A DNA stretch of 64,000 bases, from NCBI GenBank assembly GCA_958298945.1, contig OY282605.1, forward strand, positions 121,206,267 to 121,270,266, given 5' to 3'. Below the pieces are notes generated by a model. The model saw only the letters and a program-made list of their open reading frames with translations. It made no database searches and was not told the DNA's origin. Made by a program: the position numbers and the translations under genes. Shown one piece after another: positions 33,241 to 64,000 of the stretch (position 1 is the stretch's first letter; the number at the start of each line of letters is the position of its first letter). Source of the stretch: Atherix ibis (Eukaryota; Arthropoda; Insecta; Diptera; Athericidae).

Positions 33241-36200
33241 ATTTTTGTATTGGAATTATGACATAAAATATGGCCTGTTCGGCATAAAATTGATATTATC
33301 ATTAGCGAATCTTTCATATTTGTAGTGAAAAATTATCATCAGCATTTCCATAGATCGATTATTTCAGATTATCATAAAGGAAGAGAATTATTTAACTCAA
33401 TGTCTACGACAAATACAATCACTCAGCTATATTGAGTTAATAACCCATAAATGCATGGACAGCAAAGAATCTGCCAATATTGAACAATTTTAAATGAAAA
33501 ATCCACAAATTAAAACTTCTTTTTAATTATTACATAACAAATACTAAACTGAATTGGTTTGAAATTTTAAATAATGACAAATAGAAGAATTTCTTTAATA
33601 AGCAGTTGTTCGACAACCGTGATACTAATTAAAAAGACATACAATTCTTGCGTCAATCCGTGCCTGTTTAAATAAACATAAATGTTATTTTTTGTATTTA
33701 ATTCATGGTACAATAATACATGTTGAAGGCTCTTAAGTGTCTGTGTTTCGTAAGCGATCTATGCATGGCAATTGCAAAAGTCCGGATTACGCGGGCAATA
33801 AAGGCTTGTTAAGAAATAAAAGGAACAAAAAAACCAATTAAATTGAAAATTTCCATAAATATAAAAATTTTGGTATTTTTTATTGGAAAATTCTTACAGC
33901 ATTCTATTGTATAAAATTCTTATATCATCCATCGCTGACGACAAAAACAAAAAGAATTAAAAAAAAATATCAAACTATTAAAAAAAAAGGTCAATAATCG
34001 AATAAAAATAAATAAAAATTATTTTTATGAATAAAAATGAAACAAATTTAAAAACTTTTAACAAATTGGAATAAAAGGAATTTTGGTTCTATTATTGACA
34101 CATAGTCGGGAATAAGGAAATGACAAAAAAAAAACATTTTAGAAATTATTTTTTTTTCTATTTTGGATAATAAATTATTTATAATCTTAATTTTATTTTT
34201 AAAAATAAATTTATTTCATTTTATTATATTTAAGATGTGTGGGTGTGTGTGTTTGTATATATATAAACAATGGAAATTTCCCATTAACAATTAAATTGAT
34301 TAAACAAAATAAAAAATTCATATGAACTTATATAGTTTTTTTTCTCTCTTTCCATTCTCTCATCTAACTAATGCTTATAATTAATACAATCAATTTCGGA
34401 GTATATAAAGAAAAGGATTTAAAACTATCAAGAGAAATAGATAAAAAGGAAAAATGAATTAAAGTCATTTTATTGTAATTGTATTGTATTGTAATTATTT
34501 TTTAATCTTTACTATTTTCAAAATTTTTTGTTTGTTTCTTTAATTTTTTCCATTTTGTTTCAATTATTAAATTTGAATTTTTCAATATTTATTTATTAAA
34601 ACCGCCCCCCTTCCCCCTCCTTCATGTTTTAATATTATATTACGAAGGAAAGTAAAAAATAATACTCCTTAAAGAGAGTCAAAATACAATGCAATACAAT
34701 CAAAATAATTGAATAATTAATTTTCTCTTTTTAATCTTCTTCTTTGTTTTTTTAAATTTTATTTTCTCTTTTATATAGTTTTGCTTTTAGTTTGTTTAAG
34801 TTTTTATTTCATTTTTTTTTTTAATTTTTGATATTTTTATAACATAACCTTACATATGCTAATATTAGGAAAAAAATTAATACAAAAAAATAGAAATTGT
34901 TTCTCATTTTTAATTAATAAATTTTTTTTGTTTTGCTTTTGTAGCCTAACTAATTTATTTGCTTCTATTTTTGTTCCATAACATTTTATAATTTATTTAA
35001 CAAATACGATATGGAATAATAAGTTAAATTTTATTAATTAATAAAATAAATTAGTTTATATTAAAAGAATAATAAAAAAAAAACAACAAATTAATTAAAA
35101 TTTAATGCATTTAACTAAATTATTTTGACCAGTTTTTTAATATTCTTTTTAGTTACTATTTATTATTATTAATATTGTTGCTATTATTATTAAATGTTTA
35201 TTTATATTTATTTATTTATAAAACTGTTGATAGAATTAAGTTCTTATTATTTTTTTTTTCAAACTTATTTTAATTTTAATTTTTTTTTTTAAATTAATTT
35301 AATAATTTATATTATCTTCAAATTAACAAAATAACACTAGTTAATGATTTTTGATATATTATAGTTTTTGATATCAAAAAAAATAATATTTAAAGAAAAT
35401 AATTATTAAAACTTTCTAAATATTTTCATAAAAAATACTAAAATTATTGTTATTTTTTTGCATTTGGCTAAGATTTTTTAAAATATATTTTTTAATTTTT
35501 GTTGGAGGTTTTTTTTGTATTTGGTGGCTTAGAAATTGGATTATTCGAAATGTAAGATGAAAAAAAATGTGTAGAATTTAGAAATACAACTAACAAAAAA
35601 TAAACAAAATTTATGAACTCTAATTTGATAAATGAAAATTTATATAATTATTGATCCGTTTTAACAAGGCCACAATTTTTTTTTTTCGTTTTTTTTTTTT
35701 TCAAGTAAATAAATTTAAAACAAAAATAATTCTTTATAATATAAAAACAATAGCGTTAAATTTGATTTAAATTTAAAATTTATTGTATTCATTATTAAAT
35801 TAATTTCTTTTTTTTCTTTAATTATTATTTTGCAGCTATTTATTTATGTTTTCATTTTTTATGTTTTTAATAATTTTTTTAAAGATATTTTCTATCTTAA
35901 ATTAATCAATGGTGTTTTTTTTTTTAAAATTGAAAATAAAGTTTTTTTCTTTTGTAATAAGATGTGTAAGTTACTTTGAGGTGTAGTTGTGTAAAGACTT
36001 TTTGAAGAGCAATTATGAAATTAGCAGTAATTTTATAAACAAATAAGAGCAATTTTCATAGGAAGTCAAGAAAAATAAAGGAATAAAACGTATAAGAAAA
36101 AATAACTGATTTTAATTAAAATAAATGAATGGAAATATACCAAAAACAAACAAAAAAACTTGAAGAGAAATATTTCTATACAAGTTAAAACAAAATAAAA

Positions 36201-37333
36201 AAGTTAAAAACTATATTTTTCTGAAACAGAAAAGAAACCAATCGTTTTTATTCATTTACTATTAAAAAAAATACCCAAAAAAAAAATATTTTGATAGTTT
36301 TTAACTATTAAAAATTTTGAACACTCTTTTTTTATCACTATTTCCAAAGTTATATAATTAAAATATTTATAAAAACAGTTTCGAAAAAAAAATCAATTTT
36401 ATTTTTACATTTACATGTGAGAGAAAATTGTCAAGAAATCTAAAAAAAATTTGATTTAAATAAACAACGAAAAATTATATTTATTTACAAAAAAAAAGAA
36501 GATAATTGTGGAAAAAATTTGAATAAACATATTTTCTTTTAATATTAAACCAAAGTTAAAGATTAAAAAAGTAAATAATGAATAATTAAATAATTTTTTT
36601 TTATAAGAAAATAAAATAACATTTAACATAAATTGGAAAAATTTTCTTCTCTTTTTATTCGATTAATATTAATATTTAAAAAAAAATCTATTAAATTTTT
36701 ATTATTTTTTAAAATAGAATTTTTTTCGATTAAAAATAAGTGATTCTAAAAATTTGCAAACAATTAACAATAATTGAAAAGAATTTCCAAAAATGGAATT
36801 AAAATTCATAAAATTGAACTCTAAAAATAATTTTTTTAAAAAAATCTAATAAAACGTATTAAAAAGAAAGTTTGTTTTTAAAAAATTGGGTTCGGACGAA
36901 AAAACAAAAATTTAAAAAAAAGTAAAATGGCTTTTTTTTATATGAGAATTAAAATATTTAAAAAAAAACCAAAATAGAATAAAAAAAACTAACTTTTAAA
37001 CAGATTTTTGCTTTAATTCTATTTATTTAATTTTTATTCATAGAAATTTTCCTTGGTTTTTATTAATTTATTCATACTATTTTCTATACCATATTATAAG
37101 TTGTTTTAATTTGTTGAATATTTTTTTTTTTACTTTTACTTATAATTATTTCTGAAATACATCTAAATTATTTATTTATTTTTGAATTAATTCATTTTTT
37201 ATTCAATTTTGTTTTTTTTTCCCTCATTATTATAATAACTATTTATCAGTAATTTTTTTTCTTTTTTTTAAATAATTTTAATTTGTTTTTCTTTTAAAAA
37301 AAAACAGCCTTTCTCTTTTGTAATCTTATTTTA

Positions 37334-37339
<6 letters not shown>
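33241..37339. other. AT-rich, gene-free stretch
   Basis: Very long A/T runs and no supported gene. A pocket at about 33660-33810 is less AT-rich but unrecognised. Confidence 0.55.

Positions 37340-37409
<70 letters not shown>
37340..37409. repeat. (ATT)n microsatellite
   Basis: About 23 uninterrupted ATT units. A shorter ATT run lies at about 38142-38167. Confidence 0.95.
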
Positions 37410-37413
<4 letters not shown>

Positions 37414-37599
37414 TTATATTAATTATTTTTTTGCTTCACATTTAATAACAATACAAAAAGAGTTGAATTCTTTTCAAAAATTTCCATTCTCTTTCAACAA
37501 AAATTGTTAATTCTTCTATTGATTACTCTTCATAAAATTAGTGTGGCGTTATTATTTTGTTCTCTTTTCTGTTCCGCCCTTTTTATTTCTGTCCCGTCC

Positions 37600-37787
37600 T
37601 TTCCATGGTAAAAACCCAATTCCGACTGAGCCAGTCGAACAGTAGAAATTTTAAAATCTTCACAGTCTTATAGGGAATACACACAACTCCAACGACGGTT
37701 TTATCGCCGGAATAGATTTTGTTCTTTTCAGTGTTTTGTTATGTGACATGATTGTTATTTGACAGTTTTAATTGAAATATAAATAAG
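37600..37787 (+). promoter_or_regulatory. Candidate promoter and non-coding first exon
   Basis: A local island of less AT-rich sequence contains the initiator-like TCAGTG at 37728-37733, followed 54 bases later by a near-consensus 5' splice site AAG/GTAAGTG at 37787. No ATG with a good frame precedes the donor, so this would be a 5' leader exon of a plus-strand transcript. No matching acceptor or protein was found, so the call is speculative. Confidence 0.2.
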
Positions 37788-39355
37788 GTAAGTGAATACT
37801 TAAAAAAATTGAATGTAACATAATTTATTGCAATTATATTTAAAATTGGTTAATTTGGGCGAAATTCGTGAATTTTTAACAGGATATGCAGTTCAGAATT
37901 TTTGTAGCTGTCGGAATTGTTTTCTACTCGTTTCCTCCTTCATTGTTCTTAGTATCAATTTTCTCTTTTTAAAATCCATTCTCACGATCCCGTTCTCTTA
38001 TCTCTTACTCGTTAATTGTTTCTCTCCTATATTCGCAGACAGATCGTTTGACATTTGCCTTTGCATGCACCATTTATGTTGGTTCACTCTCGCTATCCTC
38101 TCCCATTTATCTTTCTCACTCTATTTTGCATAATGGCACCAGCATTATTATTATTATTATTATTATTACAACTATTTATGTGTAAGTGTATATATTTGTA
38201 TGCATTTACGTGTATATGTAAATTTATTTATCTATAAATTCCTGATTGGCTTATGTGTTTTTGTATTTATGTTTCCATGCATCTAATTAAGGATGTGTAT
38301 ACCCTTCCACCCAACCTTTTCACTTTTAGTTTAAGTTCCGATTTTCTTCAAATTTCCTCTTTAACTTTTTATTTCTTAAGTTCCAACTTTTTAATCTCTC
38401 CCATTTAAAATGCTTCTCTATTCGCATATAACTAAGTGTGTATGTAGTTTAATTTTTTTTTTAAATTTATAATATATTAAAATTAGTTTTTTTTTTTATT
38501 GAATTAAATTCAGATATTTTTTCTTATATATAATAAATTGTTTTTATCAAATTACCTCAATTTTTTTTCTATTTTTATTTTGATTTGAGTTTTTTTCCAT
38601 TCACATCTCACATAACCTATAAATTATTCCATTTAAACAAATTTTATTTGAAATTTTTAAATTTTTCTTTCTTTATATATAAAAAAAAAATTAATAATAA
38701 TAATATTTAAAATAGTAATAATAAAAATAGTAATTATAATAATAATAATAATAAAAAGAAGTACTTTTTTTTGGGATTATTCTTTCCTTTAAAATTATTT
38801 AATATATATTTGTTTTTTTCTTTATGCCCACATCATGTATAACATATATAATATAATAAAATAGATTACAAAATAAGTAATAATAAATAAATTCATATTA
38901 GTTAACAGTTAAATACAAATACTTAAATATGTTTAAAAAAAAACTGAAATAAATAAAAATAATAACAATGGGGGGAGGGGGAGAGCGTGTTCATATTGTG
39001 ATAATTAAAAATAAGTAAAAAGAAATGACAGAAAGAAGAAGTTAAATGAAAATATAATTTCACAGAATTATACTAGTAAATAGTAGTTATCGTTAATAGT
39101 AATAATAGTAATAGTAATAGTATTTATAAAAATAGGAAACAAAAATTAATTATTTATTCAAATTTATTTATTTATTTTTGTTTTTTTTTGTTTTCTTTTT
39201 ATATATATTTGATTTAAAATCATTATTTTCTTTTAGTTTCATTTTTATCTCTTATCTTTTATTTCCATTTTAATTTTATTTTTAATTATTTAGTTTCTTA
39301 TTTTTTTGTTGTTGTTGTAATTATTTGTTTCTAATTTTGTTTTTAAATAATATTT
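37788..39355. other. AT-rich stretch downstream of the B56 gene
   Basis: This includes the 3' UTR of the PP2A B56 gene, whose end cannot be fixed because AATAAA-like hexamers are frequent on the minus strand. Hydrophobic open frames at 37828-38133 reflect T-rich composition. A G-run GGGGGGAGGGGGAGAG occurs at about 38969-38985. Confidence 0.45.
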
Positions 39356-61332
<21,977 letters not shown>

Positions 61333-62147
61333 CTGCAATATTGCACGGAAAAAAAGGAAGAAAAAATAAAAATTTTACGTTTATTGTATGAAAATTATAA
61401 ATTTGTAATTGTTGTATGTGTAAAAAAGTACAAAAAAAAACATACTAAAAATTAATGTGATTTTACTACTAAAAAAAAAAAAATTAAATTTAAAAAAAAA
61501 TTAAAGAATAAATATTAAGAAAAAAAGAGGGATAATAATAATTAAGGATAATTTAAATAAGAAAGTAAAAGAAAAGAAAAATAAACCTTTTTTTTGGCAA
61601 AATTTTGAATAAAATGGCTGCTGGGACTGATTACGACTACTGATCAAAGAGGAGCCATTCTAAGGCCTATGGAACGTATGCAGTTTCAGAAAGGATAATT
61701 TTTTTTTTTTGTAATTTTGATAATAAAACTTTTTTTTGTTGTTTTTTTTTTGAATAACAAAAAAAATATTAAACAATTTACACTAAAATTTTCTTACCAG
61801 GAGCAAAATCAATAAGAAAAATAATATATTTTTTGCAATTAAATACGCTATATATAAAAATGAATATTTACGAGTGATTTTTTTTTTTCAATTTCATTTC
61901 TTTAAATTTCAAAAACACATAATAGCCTATTTAATATAAAAAGTATTTCAACTAAAAATAAATGTGCATTTTGCAAGAAAAATAAAATAATTGCGAACAA
62001 ATAGCAATTGGCAAAAAACCATAAAAATTGTAACAAATGTTAATAATGGAGTAGGATTTTTATTAATATTTTTCCAAATTTATTTCCCTTATTAAAATAA
62101 ATATTGACCAAAATTATATCTAATATCATATGACTATATGGTCCAGA
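61333..62147. other. B56 intron sequence, AT-rich
   Basis: Homopolymer-rich. A pocket at 61615-61700 is less AT-rich and was inspected for the missing N-terminal exon of the B56 subunit, but no frame matches the family. Confidence 0.45.
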
Positions 62148-62760
62148 TGGTCATAACTGGTGACGAATCATGAGTTTATGGTATATGACGTGGAAACCAA
62201 AGCTCAATCATCCCAATAGAAGCTGCCGCATGCATGTGAAGGTTTTTCTTACAGTTTTCTTCGATTGCAGGGGCGTGGTGCATAATGAGTTCTTGCCACA
62301 AGATAGAACGGTCAATAAGGAATATTACCTGCAAGTTATGCGCAAGTTGCATGAAGCAATCCGCCAGAAACGCTCGGATTTGTGAAAGAACAAAAATTGA
62401 CTTTTGCACCATAACACCCCTGCTCACGCATTGTTGCTTGTGCGCGAATTTTTAGGCAAAAACAACACACTAATAATGCCGCAGCCACCGTATTCCCGAG
62501 ATCTGGACCCCTGTGACTTTTTCTTGTTTTCCCGAAATAGATTCTTTGCTCCATTTTTTGGAATTTACAAAAATCGAAGATGAGCCAAAACACGTGTAAG
62601 CAAAGCAGCTGTCAAAAATTACCTGAACATTCAAAACGTCCGAACTTGTTGGCATAAGTGAGAGACATGAGTACCAACATAACGCCACAAAAAATAAAAA
62701 ATCGAATATATGTAACCCGCGGAAATTTCAAAATTTGTGATACTTTTTGAACAGACCTCG
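62148..62760 (+). mobile_element. Truncated long-TIR mariner
   Basis: The left part is lost (it begins at GGTCATAACTGGTGACGAAT), the right end is ACTTTTTGAACAGACCTCG before TA. Transposase pieces FFDCRGVVHNEFLPQDRTVN and 'EYYLQVMRKLHEAIRQKR' are visible; later a direct jump from the DPCDFFLF codons into the long TIR removes the C-terminus. Confidence 0.85.
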
Positions 62761-62762
62761 TA

Positions 62763-64000
62763 TCTCATGGAATAGTCAAATTATTTTATTTGAATAATTC
62801 GCTTTTTTGTAAAAGATTTTTTTTGTTTTTTCTTACAAGGTTTTTTCGAATTAATTATAAACAAATTAACTCACAGATAAAATAGTTAAAATTACTTTTT
62901 TAATAAATAAATTGTTTTCTTTTTAAAAAAATTTTTATTTCAACTAAAAATAAACAAAAACTAAATATATTAAGTAATTTTTTCTATTTTTTTCAATTTT
63001 CTATTTTGTTTTTTTTTTTTTGTAAAAAAAAAATAAAGAATATATTTCACTTCATGATGAAAGTTATAATATAAATAAGAATAAATAAATATTTGCAGAG
63101 AAGATGGAAATATTTGCGTTTTAGTGATTTGATTGCATTAAAATTCGCCTTTTGCTAAAATAAACAATTTACATACGTGTATGTATAAATTTCACTATAT
63201 TTTCGTAAATAATTTTAAAAATCTATTTTTAATTTAAGATATAATTTCAATTTATTTAGTTATATTCGAATTCTATTTGATTATATGCTAGTATAAATGG
63301 TGATATTTATGTTTTTGGTTACTTTGGCGATTAATAAAATTCACCTTGTATAAAAAAATAGTTTTTTTTCTTGAAAATAATATTGAAGAAAAAAAAATAT
63401 ATATATAAATAAATAAATAAAAACGTCAAAGGTCAGTATAATAAATATTCTAATATTGTATATTTTTAAAGAAAAAAAAATTATTTTCAACAATTTTGCA
63501 AATGCCCGGTTTATCTACACTTTTATACAATTTGTAACAAATAGATTTAGGTGTGTATTTTTAAATATTTTATAATTTTCACAAATAGAACTAAATATTT
63601 TTTTAAAATTTTAGATTGTTTCAAAATAATTACACGTGCCCGTAATAGAGCGATCACCTCCATCTATATGAGTACAAGTTACATAAGGATTTGATTAATT
63701 TTGAATTTTTGGAAGTAAGTTAAAAAAAAAATACCCTAGGGGTGGGGAAAGAGGGGGAGCAAGTATACAGTTGCTAGATTTTAAGTTGGTATTGCAAATA
63801 ACTAACAATTTAAATAAATGGGAATAAAAAATATTTTTTTAAATTTAGATTTTATAATTGGATTTTCTTAAAAGTCTGTTGACTCTATTTTGAGTTTATA
63901 ATTTGCTTAAAAATTCAGATGAAAATAAAATCTTTTTAACCTACTTAAAAAGCAGTTTTTTTTGAAAATCCTTATTTTTATTTAGATATTTTTAATTTAT
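62763..64000. other. AT-rich sequence to window edge
   Basis: No exon recognised on either strand. A purine-rich patch GGGGTGGGGAAAGAGGGGGA lies at about 63740-63760. The missing 5' exon(s) of the B56 gene are expected beyond the edge. Confidence 0.45.

Noticed and set aside
37828..38133. Multi-pass membrane protein
   Set aside because: Hydrophobic residues follow directly from T-rich sequence. No family motif and no clear codon preference.
61615..61700. Missing N-terminal exon of the B56 subunit
   Set aside because: No frame resembles the family N-terminus, and splice phase (needs one base carried over) is not met by a clear donor.

Overview
The window looks like nuclear DNA of an insect, most likely a fly (Diptera). 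It is very AT-rich, its genes have short GT-AG introns with standard AATAAA signals, its conserved proteins are animal-type, and it is littered with decayed mariner-family transposons. The species cannot be named from sequence alone. It is not bacterial, and no tRNA, rRNA or CRISPR array was seen.

Layout. Positions 1-7.2 kb hold transposon debris: a mariner scrap, a composite mariner/LINE/mariner unit and a nearly full-length Mos1-type mariner. A compact gene island occupies 7.4-16.6 kb. It contains the myosin/Hsp90 co-chaperone UNC-45 (-), the 18S rRNA methyltransferase BUD23 (+), a mitochondrial DNAJC30-like J-protein (-), the mitochondrial Fe-S protein ISCA2 (+) and a short PPP1R21-like coiled-coil protein (-). 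UNC-45/BUD23 and DNAJC30/ISCA2 are head-to-head pairs; BUD23/DNAJC30 and ISCA2/PPP1R21 are tail-to-tail. Exon ends could be placed to the base for all five and every reading phase closes. From 17.7 to 21.1 kb there is an R1/Jockey-like LINE split by a mariner, followed by a second Mos1-type mariner.

From 21.1 to 39.3 kb no convincing gene is visible. The DNA is AT-rich, with a 150-bp satellite (about 12 copies, built of roughly 37-bp subunits, with decayed edges) and two blocks of a strand-switching 'GGTATAAAAAAGATCTTTTT' ladder minisatellite that are partly duplicates of each other.

From 39.36 kb to 61.33 kb the minus strand carries one large gene, a PP2A B56 (B') regulatory subunit. Six exons encode the C-terminal 496 residues; the N-terminal exon(s) lie beyond the window. 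Its introns (up to 10 kb) are filled with mariners, nested DD41D-type elements, a 505-bp tandem array, decayed repeats and near-perfect palindromes.

The gene-island proteins do unrelated housekeeping jobs (chaperoning, ribosome maturation, mitochondrial respiration and Fe-S assembly, endosomal/RNA transport) and show no operon-like logic. The points most worth a second look are the miniaturised PPP1R21, BUD23-DNAJC30 neighbourhood shared with human 7q11.23, heat-shock-element-like sites upstream of unc-45, a long-TIR mariner family with a shared mariner/LINE junction, the hierarchical satellite, and the inverted repeats.
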